Assembly (NCBI GenBank): GCA_965237405.1
Contig: OZ250139.1
Coordinates: forward strand, 3,162,001 to 3,226,000
Direction: 5' to 3'
Source of the DNA: CAUZIB01 sp963663925
GTDB lineage: Bacteria > Acidobacteriota > Vicinamibacteria > Vicinamibacterales > UBA8438
Length of the DNA: 64,000 nucleotides
The number at the start of each line of letters is the position of its first letter. Position 1 is the stretch's first letter. The translations under genes were made by a program, and so were the position numbers. The notes under the pieces are model-generated. The model saw only the letters and a list, made by a program, of their open reading frames with translations. It was not told where the DNA came from and did not search any database. This document shows positions 18,121 to 25,895 of this stretch, piece by piece.

Positions 18121-19144
18121 GGTCTTCCCATCGGAGGAGTCGGTTGGGCTTCACGTCGTGAGCGAGACGCCTTCCGAGCAGTGTCTCGAGCGCCGCGATC
18201 GGGATGCCGGTTCCCGGCTTCTTGGACGCGAGCATGCCGCGGTCGAGCACGGTGCCGGCCGCGAGCCGACGCGACGGTGCGAGGCTCTTTCCGAACGTCC
18301 CGCGCAGCTCCGAGAGCGACGCCGCCACGGCGTCCTTGTCGACTGGATGTGACGCCATCTGGGCTATTGCATCTCGTGCCTCTGCGAGCAGCCCCAGCTC
18401 CTCCAAGGTGACCGATGCCGACACGTCGGGACCGAACGCCCGGCGGTGGAAGGTGACGTGAACCTCAACGATATTCGCACCCTTGGCCATCGCGGCGAGC
18501 GCCGGATAGGGGGTCCCGGAGTGGTCGGACAGTCCCACAGGGCATTCGTATCGACGGGCCATCTCCTCCATGACGTTGATGCCAACCTGCGACAGTGGTG
18601 TCGGGTACTGGCTGGTGCACTGCAATAGAACGAACTCAGCATTGTGCGTGCGGAGGAATCCGACGGCGTCGTCGATCTCGCTCCACGAGCTCATCCCAGT
18701 ACTCAGCAAGATGGGGCCGCCAACATCGAGCATCGCCCGCATGAGATCGCGCGACCGGACCTCACCCGACCCAACCTTCCACGCTGGAACCCCGAGCTCG
18801 GTCAGCAATCGGACTGCCTCTTCGGAGAACGGCGTGCTCAAAAAATGGAGACCACGGTCGTTCGCGTGTCGAGTCAGCGCCTTCCAGTCTGCGGGCCGGA
18901 ACTGGATCCTTTGCCAGTAGGCGTAACGGCTCTCATCTTGGCTAGAGAAGGGCACTCGGAACGGCTCGTCTAGTGTGGATTCTGCAGCGGCGATGTGGGT
19001 CTGGAACTTGATGGCATCGACGCCAGCGTCGGCCGCCGCGTCTATGAAGGCGTGGGCGCTTCCGAGTGATCCATCATGAGCCTGTGCAACCTCGGCGATG
19101 AGAAACGTTCTCGGGTCGCCAACGCGGAAAGAGAGCGCGCTCAC
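18110..19144 (-). CDS. neuB: Nonulosonate (sialic acid) synthase, NeuB-like
   Basis: The enzyme condenses ManNAc (or an analogue) with PEP. Landmarks are RTFLIAEVAQAHDGSLGSAH, AGVDAIKFQTHIAAAESTL (catalytic K-F-Q), GLHFLSTPFSEEAVRLL, VPAWKVGSGEVRSRDLMRA, ILLSTGMSSWSEIDDAV, VLLQCTSQYPTP (C-T-S-x-Y-P) and CPVGLSDHSGTPYPALAAMA. The C-terminal SAF/antifreeze-like part is present as LAAGTVLDRGMLASKKPGTG. I prefer the GTG at 19144, eight codons before the first conserved strand, over the ATG at 19228; the GTG overlaps a TGA of an upstream frame. The first of the left-cluster nonulosonate genes. Confidence 0.9.
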   Translation of the reverse strand: MSALSFRVGDPRTFLIAEVAQAHDGSLGSAHAFIDAAADAGVDAIKFQTHIAAAESTLDEPFRVPFSSQDESRYAYWQRIQFRPADWKALTRHANDRGLHFLSTPFSEEAVRLLTELGVPAWKVGSGEVRSRDLMRAMLDVGGPILLSTGMSSWSEIDDAVGFLRTHNAEFVLLQCTSQYPTPLSQVGINVMEEMARRYECPVGLSDHSGTPYPALAAMAKGANIVEVHVTFHRRAFGPDVSASVTLEELGLLAEARDAIAQMASHPVDKDAVAASLSELRGTFGKSLAPSRRLAAGTVLDRGMLASKKPGTGIPIAALETLLGRRLAHDVKPNRLLRWEDLDD

Positions 19145-19597
19145 GGACCGTCTTCGTAGCTGCCCGTCGTCGCAGGGCGCTGGGTCACGATACTCCGAGA
19201 ACGTCCCGAGTGGCGCCATGTGGCGCACGTCCGAGCACTCGCCGGCTCCCCGCCGTCACGCACCGGGTAATTCACAGGCGGCATCGCGATGTTATTTCGA
19301 AGGTCCCTAACCGCTTCGTCAATCCAATATCGTAACATCGTCGTCCGCCGGCCGCTTAACAGACGCGGAAACGGCGCTATGCATGAGGACGTGGCGTGGT
19401 GGCTCGCACTCGTAAGGAATGGGCCGCTCACCGGTGCTTGCGCTGTCAACTGTTGGTGGTGTGAACGTATCCCATTGCAAGAAAGGCGCTTACGCCACAT
19501 TCTGCACACAGCACAGGTCACAAGCACTATTTCGGCTGTAATTTACTGTACCGTAACGTCTTAATGCCACCTTACCAACACTTAGTGGCGCAAGCAC
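19145..19597. other. Leader region upstream of neuB, no assigned gene
   Basis: A minus-strand frame (19141-19527) ends in a TGA that overlaps the GTG of neuB, and its last 60 residues (MLRYWIDEAVRDLRNNIAMP onwards) have protein-like composition, but I recognise no family. It could be the decayed end of a gene that once preceded neuB. The neuB operon promoter should lie here. Composition is less GC-rich around 19460-19580. Confidence 0.35.
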
Positions 19598-19742
19598 CGG
19601 CCGGCCAGTTCGCCACGTGGTACTGCGTCTTGTACGTGGGATGGACCTTCGACTGCATCCCGGTAGTGTGGCTCCTGCGGAGGGTCACGAGAAGTGCGGG
19701 CCACGCCGCCCCACCCACAGTGGTTCTTCATGCAACAACGCC
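19598..19742 (-). mobile_element. IS5-group element, right-end fragment
   Basis: Nearly identical to 28278-28422, the right end of the fuller copy at 27341-28422, ending in TGCAACAACGCC (terminal inverted repeat). It encodes only the start of the transposase (MQSKVHPTYKTQYHVANWPA). Confidence 0.85.
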
Positions 19743-19914
19743 GCGTCGCGCCGTCCGCGAGTTCGTCGCGCACGACCACCACGCACGGAATCACCAGGGG
19801 CTCGACAATCGCCGGAGCCTGCCGCTGTCGACGGCACCGCCACCCCGTGGTCGCGTCCCGTGCCGCCAGCGGCTCGGTGGGATGTTGCACGACGACTCTC
19901 GGTCAGCAGCGTGA
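19743..19914 (+). pseudogene. C-terminal remnant of integrase-core transposase
   Basis: The frame encodes FVAHDHHARNHQGLDN and later RQRLGGMLHDDSRSAA, matching the ends of the integrase-core transposases at 31268-32338 and 36010-37081 (DHDHRERNHQGLDN, RERLGGWLNFYHREAA). The IS5 fragment abuts it directly at 19742, so IS5 insertion probably cut this gene. Confidence 0.75.
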
Positions 19915-20347
19915 TACATGACCGGCCGTCAACCCCACGATCTCGTTTTTGGACAGTACGGGACCCGAAGATCGAACGATGTCGGATTCCTACGAATTCG
20001 CCACCCACAGGTTCACGCCGTGCCCCGGTTGACTCCAGCCCCGCAACCGCCCAGTCGTGTCACCGTGCCGGACAGGCGTACTCGTCAGGCCGCAGGCCGC
20101 GAAGAAGGCGACCGACTCGGCGACGGTGACGGGACTCGCCGGGACACGATCTGGCTGCGACGGACCGCTCGCTGAGCGGGCTTCTCGGGGACGCACGTCT
20201 CGGGAACTGTCTCACGTCAGGCGATGTACAAAATAAAAATGGAAGGGTTCGGCCGGTCGATCAACCCCAGACGCGTTCGCTAATGTCCGACCGCGGCGCG
20301 AGCGGCCGAGCGACTCGGTCCGTGATGCGACCGTTCCACCGGTGCAG
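19915..20347. other. No gene seen between IS remnants
   Basis: About 430 bp. A minus-strand frame of 68 codons (19990-20196) is open, but its product (PASPVTVAESVAFFAACGLT) is not recognised. Probably decayed sequence between two IS fragments. Confidence 0.35.
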
Positions 20348-20915
20348 GGCGTTGTTGCACGAATCGTCACGGGCCCGCACGATGCTCACCGACAGGATTC
20401 TCACCTGCCGATGCGATACGACACTGGTCGGCCGAGAGCGGTCATCCGATTGAGGATCTCACAGCCGAGGACGACTTCACTCCCCTGCCAGGCTGGGCTC
20501 CGGGCGCGAAGACCAGCTCCGATGATGGACGTGTCGCGGAAGAACGTGTTCTCCACCCGGCCCTGACGATGGTACCCTGACGCCTGCTTCCAGCGGCGCC
20601 GGCCGAGCGTCTTCACCAACGTGATCGTCCGATCCCGCGCGGGCGACCGCGGGCCGTGCCCAGAGACGTTCGCCGTCCTGGCCGGTGGGACGACGACCGT
20701 CGCGCCCCGCGCCCGCACGGTCTCGTAGAGAGCGACCGTGTCAGAGGTGGCGTCAGCGATGACGCGCACGAGATGGCCCTCGACCGCGTTGAGCAGATCG
20801 AGGGCGGTGGTCGCATCATTACCCGTCGCCTCGGTCAGCGTGTGGACACGGATCACGCCTGACTGATCGACGCCAAGGTGGAGCTTCCTCCAACCACGTC
20901 TTCCGGCCGCCGCGA
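20348..20915 (-). mobile_element. IS5-group element, left-end fragment with C-terminal half of the transposase
   Basis: It starts with the terminal repeat GGCGTTGTTGCACGAATCG and encodes the C-terminal half of the DDE transposase on the minus strand (20401-20856): GHLVRVIADATSDTVALYET (second catalytic D region), GHGPRSPARDRTI and RVENTFFRDTSIIGAGLRAR (catalytic E). The N-terminal half is missing; the homology stops near 20915 beside an AT-rich 18-bp palindrome (AATAACTTTTAAGTTATT, 20919-20936). Confidence 0.85.
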
Positions 20916-21211
20916 ATAACTTTTAAGTTATTCATAATAATGGTCTTATATTAAATTAGCCGACGATGCTTCCCTCGTTGTACCCCTCATTGTAGACGGG
21001 AATCTACGAGACCATCGAAGCCCTCCGCGGACCGCACCGTGCTCATGGTCCGAGCCAACCAACTCCAGAAACTCCGCGAGACGTGCGCGAGGCGTTGGCC
21101 GTAGCGCTCGCGACCGAACGTCGGCAACGCGCCCACCGCCCTCGAGCTGGTGGGGTCGGCAGAACCTCTACGCGTCGCCGGTCTAGGTGAGGCCCTTGTC
21201 CCGCACTTCTC
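20916..21211. other. AT-rich junction, no gene seen
   Basis: About 300 bp. It begins with the perfect palindrome AATAACTTTTAAGTTATT and an AT-rich run to about 20965, unlike the surrounding GC-rich DNA. No protein family is recognised in either strand. It lies downstream of the BlaR1 stop codon. Confidence 0.4.
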
Positions 21212-22469
21212 TCAGGGTGACGACAGGCTGAAGTTGACGATCAACGTCATCGAGACGGGGACGGCCACGCCGTCGACCAGCGTGGGCTCGTACCGCCACT
21301 GCTCGGCCGCGGCGATCGCGGCCTCGTCGAGCTCCGGGACGGACCACAGAACCTCAATATCGCCCACCTCGCCCGACGGGTCGATGGTTGCTCCCAGGAT
21401 CACGCGGCCCTGAACACCGGCCGTCTGCGCCGGCCGGTGGTAGCGCACGAGCTGGTCAACGACGTGGCGTTGCACTTTGAGCCGGAACGGCTCGTTCGAG
21501 CGGTCGGCGAGCCGGTCGGGGCCGTTGAGCAAGGTCTGCAGCTCACTGAGCACGGTCGCCAGTTGTTCCTGGAGGGCGGCCCTCGCGACGAGTTCGGGGA
21601 CGTTCTCGCCGTTGATGGTCACCCTCCGCACGACTGCACCTGGAGGCTCCGTCTGCGGCTCCTGCTCGACCGCCCTGGCAACCTCCAGGCTGGCGACGAG
21701 GATCGCGATCAGCACGAGCACGCCCAGGCTCCCGAATCGAGCGAGGCGTGTCATCGGACGCCGATTCGTGTGGGGATTCAACATGGTGGACAACCTCCGT
21801 TCCAGGTGTGACGGACGCGCCATCGCCGGCGCCGGCAACCACGTCCGCCGGTGTTTCCGAACCTCTCTCGCAAGCTCGACGAGATGCATCGCGCAGGTGG
21901 TGGCCGGAACGCCCTGAGCCAGCACAAGGTCGTCCGCCGCGTGCTCGCTCTCGCGTCGGAGCCGTGTTCGGACCGTCCACGCCAGCGGGTTGAACCACCA
22001 GACGCAGCGCGACGCTTCGGCCACCACGTACAGCATCCAGTCGCCGCGGCGCGCGTGTGCAAGCTCGTGCAGCAACACGACGCGCATCCGGTCCGCCGAC
22101 CACTCGGCTCGACGACGCCCGTAGCCAGCGGAGTCGCGCCAGCCCGACCAGGAGCACACCGACACTGGCGCCCGCGCCCACCAGCCAGATCGTCACGGCC
22201 AACCGGCCGACGACGTCGTCGCTCGCGACGGCCGCCACCGCCTCCGACGCAACGGCGGGTCCGAGCACACCCGCGTCTGCCGGAACCACCTCCACCACCG
22301 GCAGAATCGGCAGGATGTGGAGCACGGGCGCCACGGCTGCCAACACGACGCCAATCGCCAGCACCCAGTGCCGCGCGGAAGCCGACCTCGTGCGCAGACA
22401 TGCCGCACCGATCAGCGCCACGAGCAGGATCGCCGACACCTTGAGGGCCAACGCGGCCAGCAGGCTCAT
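21212..22469 (-). pseudogene. BlaR1/M56-family sensor peptidase with TonB-like C-terminus, internally deleted
   Basis: M56 membrane peptidases sense a signal and inactivate the BlaI repressor. The N-terminus (ATG at 22469, overlapping the blaI TGA as TGATG) gives SLLAALALKVSAILLVALIG and two further membrane segments, then VLLVGLARLRWLR. In another frame follow RVVLLHELAHARRGDWMLY (H-E-x-x-H zinc motif), AWTVRTRLRRESEHAADDLV and, near the end, GATIDPSGEVGDIEVLWSVP and WRYEPTLVDGVAVPVSMTL, a TonB-like energy-transducer domain. About 50 residues usually found between the third membrane segment and the H-E-L-A-H helix are missing and the frames do not join. It is therefore probably inactive. Confidence 0.8.
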
Positions 22470-22966
22470 CACGGTCCCTCCCGCTCCCCACACGCGTCGT
22501 TTCCGTCCGACCCGCTGCCGCGTGACGCGCCTGCGGATTCCCCGGCGGTCCGAGGCGCCGCCCTCGCATCGGAGACGATCCGTGCGATCCGGTCGAGCTC
22601 CGGCTCGGTCAGACGCCTCGCCGCGCCACCGAGCAACGCGGCTACCGCCTGCTCGGCGGATCCGTCGAAGAACGTCTCCACGAGATGCCGCAACGCCGAC
22701 CGGCGCGCAGCCCGACGAGGGGTCACCGGGCGGTACACGTACCGCATCCCCTCCTCCTCGTGGCGCACATACCCTTTCTTCTCGAGGATGCGCAGTTGCG
22801 TGCGGACCGTCGACGAGCTCGGGTCGCCGGGGAGCTCTGCCCGGACGACGCTGGCCACGGCGCGTCCGAGCCGAAAGAGGATGTCCATGATCTGTCGCTC
22901 GCGACGCGACAGCCGGCTGTGCCGCGGTGGTTCCATGCTCATGAGAGTTCGACCGGCTGCGCTCAT
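22469..22966 (-). CDS. BlaI/MecI/CopY-type transcriptional repressor
   Basis: The 165-residue protein has the winged-helix of the family: RLSRRERQIMDILFRLGRA (about residues 17-35), SVVRAELPGDPSSSTVRTQL, RILEKKGYVRHEEEGMRYVY, and a C-terminal dimerisation helix LRHLVETFFDGSAEQAVAAL followed by LTEPELDRIARIV. These repressors bind as dimers to dyad operators and are relieved by a partner M56 peptidase, which here is the broken gene downstream. The start may be the internal MSMEPP at about residue 9. A 6+6 dyad just upstream (22985-22999) is a candidate operator. Confidence 0.9.
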   Translation of the reverse strand: MSAAGRTLMSMEPPRHSRLSRRERQIMDILFRLGRAVASVVRAELPGDPSSSTVRTQLRILEKKGYVRHEEEGMRYVYRPVTPRRAARRSALRHLVETFFDGSAEQAVAALLGGAARRLTEPELDRIARIVSDARAAPRTAGESAGASRGSGSDGNDACGEREGP

Positions 22967-22984
22967 CCGCCGGCCTGGATGTTA

Positions 22985-22999
22985 TGTATGTAGCATACA
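22985..22999. promoter_or_regulatory. Candidate BlaI-type operator
   Basis: TGTATGTAGCATACA has perfect 6-bp arms around TAG and lies 19 bp upstream of the blaI start, in a locally AT-rich stretch. BlaI/MecI operators are dyads containing TACA/TGTA half sites. On the minus strand TTAATA and TACATA could serve as -35 and -10 boxes overlapping it. Autoregulation is inferred. Confidence 0.5.
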
Positions 23000-23435
23000 A
23001 GCTATTAAATTAACAGTCTCTTCGGGAGTTTCGTGTGGGCGAAGTGCTCGACTTCATCGCCCGCCGCCCCCGCGCCGGCTCATGGCTCGTTAGGCGCCAT
23101 GAGCCAGCCCACTCAATGTGCCACATTGCGCATCTGGCGAGGGGGAGATGCATCCCCCTTCGAACCCCTGGCAGCCGGTCGCGCCCGTCCGCCGCTCCCG
23201 GTGGTGGTTCGGCTCGTCGCCGACCACCTGCATCGCGCCGTCCTTCCGCCGTCAGCAGAAACCGAACGATACGGCCAAGCCGCGGCGGTTACTCGCCAAG
23301 AGCGGCGCGACGGTCACGCGCCGCGCGGCGCCGGTTGGTTGGTAGATGACCTGCCGGCTCGGCACAAGGGCATCACGTCCGACGCCAACTCCGGTGCCGG
23401 CCGCGGCCCACAAGCCGAAGAACATCGCGGCGTAT
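23000..23435. other. No gene seen upstream of blaI
   Basis: About 430 bp of GC-rich sequence. The longer frames in it have no recognisable family and the composition of low-complexity shadows. Confidence 0.4.
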
Positions 23436-23497
23436 CGGCCGGCTATAAGGGCGGGCCAAACCGCCCCACCCGCAGAAGGTCTTTCATGCACCAACGC
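23436..23497 (-). mobile_element. Degenerate right end of an IS5-group element
   Basis: GCCGGCTATAAGGGCGGGCC followed by CGCCCCACCCGCAG and TTCATGCACCAACGCC resembles the right end of the IS5 copies (TGCAACAACGCC at the tip) with many changes. The adjacent integrase frame stops exactly inside this end. Confidence 0.55.
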
Positions 23498-24182
23498 CCC
23501 GGCGGACCGCTTCGTAGTCCGCATGTTCGAAGAACCCTTGGCGCGGCCCGCGTTCCTCCAATCGCTCCGGAAAGACCGACCGGTGGTCGAGCGCGCCAGC
23601 CCGAATCGGCAGCTGCAGCATCCGGCTGAGTGCCGAGGTCTCGCGATTCACCGTCGCCGCCGCGGCCCCGGCCGCCAGGCCCGTCCGCTGATAGGACCGA
23701 ATCGCCTCCGTCGTGATGACCGTCGCCGGCTGTCCCCTAAACGTCGCCCGTAGATTCGCCACGCGCCCGCGCGCCGTGTCCACGGTGCGGAGGCGACGCA
23801 CCAGGTAGTCGTCGAGATACCACGCCGCCAGATGATCAAAGGTTAGCGGCCCGTGGTGGCCACGGCCTCGTCCGTCAGCGACCCGGCTCGCCAGCAGGCG
23901 GTCGGCCACGCGGCGCTCCGTCGATCGCGTACTCTCCCGATACTCGCGGCCGTTCCACCGATAGGCGATGTAGTAGATGGCGCCGCGTGATAGATGCGTC
24001 CCGAACTGGCCATGCGGGCTCCTTTCTCGACCGATCTCCCAGGCGAGACCGTGGTCGTGGACACACAGCTTCGCTCCAGTGGGCCCCGCAAGGGAAGGCC
24101 ACAGTTCTCGACATACGACCAACGGAATCACCGTTGACGTGCCTGCCCAGGTCCGGGCTGAGCTCCGCTCACGTCTCGTCAC
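23484..24182 (-). pseudogene. Tyrosine-recombinase (integrase), N-terminal part only
   Basis: The 233-codon frame shows a phage-integrase layout: RGAIYYIAYRWNGREYREST (N-terminal strand), LTFDHLAAWYLDDYLV (start of the SAM-like core-binding domain), VITTEAIRSYQRTGLAAGAA, AAATVNRETSALSRMLQLPI and DYEAVRR. The catalytic domain (R...H-x-x-R...Y) is absent, because the frame ends within an IS5 end at 23497. The first 75 residues, before RGAIYYIAY, are probably not native. A tRNA-Arg 3' fragment lies about 270 bp upstream, as expected for an integrase next to its attachment site. Non-functional. Confidence 0.75.
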
Positions 24183-24450
24183 GAACGCGAGCCTTCAACC
24201 GGAACAAGTCGCGACACGTCAGTCGCTTACGCGGACGGAGGTCGCAACGACGAGGTGAGGTCGGGTCGTGGGATGTGAGCGTTGTCGACGCACATCCGGA
24301 TCGGTCATCGCCGAAGTGGCCGCGCGCAGGCCGATCCCTTCTTTTTTCGAAGGAAACACGGGGGGTGTGGACAGTCCGCGGTACACAAAATATGACCGCC
24401 CTTGATAACCGATTCCCCAAACCTCGGCCACTGTTGGGCCCCGGTAGACC

Positions 24451-24501
24451 GGTGGCCTTCTAAGCCGAGGGTCGCAGGTTCGAATCCTGCCGGGCGTGCC
24501 A
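24451..24501 (+). tRNA. tRNA-Arg(TCT) 3' part (candidate att site remnant)
   Basis: The sequence contains an anticodon loop CTTCTAA with its 3' stem, a variable loop, a perfect T arm GCAGGTTCGAATCCTGC, the acceptor 3' strand CGGGCGT and GCCA. The 5' half does not form the matching acceptor (expected about ACGCCCG) or a normal D arm. The tRNA is therefore partial. Integrative elements commonly recreate only the 3' half of a tRNA at one end, and a truncated integrase gene lies next to it. Confidence 0.75.
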
Positions 24502-24663
24502 TTTTCTCGCCGGATTCTGCCGACTGCGCAGGCTGGTGACCACTCCTGCGGTCACTTCTTGTCGTTCCGACCGGTCACATCGCACCGACGACTAGCGTGC
24601 TGAAGTACGGGTCGACAGATTCCGCTTCACTTTCAGCGCCATCGACGGCATGGTCTGACCGTC

Positions 24664-24930
24664 ATGGCGAGCGACCCTGCATCGTCGCCAACTGTGGAAG
24701 AGGCCCTGAGGTCCGCAGTGGCACGATTCGCGCTACTGGCAGATGTCCTGGAGCTCCAGGCCCTCGGCTTCGAACGCGCCGACCAGTCCGTTGGCCCGGA
24801 AGGCTCTCGAGCGCTGGCGGAGACCTGCCGACAGGCCGTCGGGGACCTGCAGAGACTCCTGAGCGCTCTCCCAGTGGATCTGCTCAACTGGTCAGACGTG
24901 GCCAAGCGGCAGGGCGACCGGCACCCATGA
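24664..24930 (+). CDS. Small protein of unknown function upstream of an HTH gene
   Basis: The 88-residue product (MASDPASSPTVEEALRSAVA at the start) is mostly helical and acidic, with no cysteines and no membrane segment. Its TGA overlaps the ATG of the following double-HTH gene (ATGA at 24927-24930), so the two are very likely co-translated. I do not recognise the family. A partner or antitoxin-like role for the HTH protein is a guess. Confidence 0.65.
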   Translation: MASDPASSPTVEEALRSAVARFALLADVLELQALGFERADQSVGPEGSRALAETCRQAVGDLQRLLSALPVDLLNWSDVAKRQGDRHP

Positions 24931-25523
24931 GCCTGATGCGAACCTATCGTCGGGCTCTCGGATTGTCGCAGTCGGCGTTCGCGGCGCAGTTGAACGTGCC
25001 GCGTGAAACCTACCGCCCATGGGACGCAGGCCGCCGCGAGCCGCCGCCGCAACTCCTCACCAGAGCCAGGACCCTGGCGGGCTATCCGGACGATACGGTG
25101 CTTCTGCCGTTGCCGGTCCTGTCTTTGATGATCGGCGTGCATGTTCGCACGCTGCACGCAGCCGCGCGTTCAGGCCGACTCGGTGTTGCCTATGATACGC
25201 GGACGACCTTCCGCCGCCTGCGCCCGAGGGCAACCCTGAAGCACGCGCTGGACTTTCGTCGGCACTACTACGGCACGCAGCGCCGCCCGCCCGCCACGCC
25301 AGTGCCACTGACCTGGGCCTCCGTTCCCGAGAACTATGACGTGCAACTCAAAGCGCTGCGCAGACACCTCGACATCAGCCAGGCTGGATTCGCGCGCCTG
25401 GTCGGAGCCGCCGGTAAGGCCGTCGTCTATCAATGGGAAGCGCGGAAACGCACGCCATCGCCTCTTTTCTGGCAGCGAGTCCATGAGCTTCAATCCGGGG
25501 TCCGCCCTCACCCCGTCCCATGA
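24927..25523 (+). CDS. Double helix-turn-helix (XRE-like) DNA-binding protein
   Basis: The 198-residue product carries two similar HTH units. The first is MRTYRRALGLSQSAFAAQLN plus VPRETYRPWDAGRREPPP (residues about 4-40). The second is LKALRRHLDISQAGFARLVG plus AAGKAVVYQWEARKRTPSP (about 140-180). Between them, a segment LSLMIGVHVRTLHAAARSGR looks like a MerR/excisionase-type winged helix. The start is the ATG at 24927, overlapping the upstream stop. An upstream in-frame extension to 24597 is antisense-like and unlikely. It may regulate the adjacent mobile region or its own operon. Confidence 0.75.
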   Translation: MSLMRTYRRALGLSQSAFAAQLNVPRETYRPWDAGRREPPPQLLTRARTLAGYPDDTVLLPLPVLSLMIGVHVRTLHAAARSGRLGVAYDTRTTFRRLRPRATLKHALDFRRHYYGTQRRPPATPVPLTWASVPENYDVQLKALRRHLDISQAGFARLVGAAGKAVVYQWEARKRTPSPLFWQRVHELQSGVRPHPVP

Positions 25524-25694
25524 TGACCCGCTGGAAGACAGCGTCCTGATTCGCCTCACCGAGACGGCACCCGCTCGGGTCGCGTCGACATCGGCACTGG
25601 AACCGCCGCCTCGAACCGGGAAGTCTTCGGCAGCCTGCTAGAGGCCGGGTAATCTGGCGCGGGCGTGGCTCTGTTGGGAGGTACGGCTTACGGC

Positions 25695-25838
25695 GGTGCT
25701 TCCGTCATCAAGTGTTGGTGAAGAGAGCTTAAGCCCTAATCATCCAGATACTTCCATCCGATTTTGACGCTGGCACCTCTCTGGCACTGAATATCTAGTC
25801 TAAGCGGTTTGGTTAGAACGAGATAAGGGCGGGGTAGC
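25695..25838. repeat. 144-bp repeat, copy 1 (second copy at 45681-45824)
   Basis: CGGTGCTTCCGTCATCAAGT through GAACGAGATAAGGGCGGGGT is nearly identical to 45681-45824 (three or so mismatches). Its inner part has imperfect inverted ends (AGCCCTAATCATC on the left, CGAGATAAGGGCG on the right), as in a miniature inverted-repeat element of about 105 bp. It lies just upstream of the PLP decarboxylase here and beside an IS5-type element in the other place. Nothing in it looks coding. Confidence 0.8.
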
Positions 25839-25895
25839 AACAGTTGATGGCGGAAGCACCCGATGCGAGCGTTCCTCGTTGTAGAGTTGCTACCG

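Noticed and set aside
20919..20936. AT-rich palindrome as an origin or operator
   Set aside because: A single 18-bp palindrome without iterons or neighbouring replication genes is not enough.
21543..23000. 485-codon minus-strand ORF as a single gene
   Set aside because: It overlaps blaI out of frame. Only the part from the ATG at 22469 to about 22120 (BlaR1 N-terminus) is protein-like.
24305..24502. Minus-strand ORF beginning MARPAGFEPATLGLEG
   Set aside because: This is the well-known false protein read from the antisense of a tRNA; here it comes from the tRNA-Arg 3' fragment.
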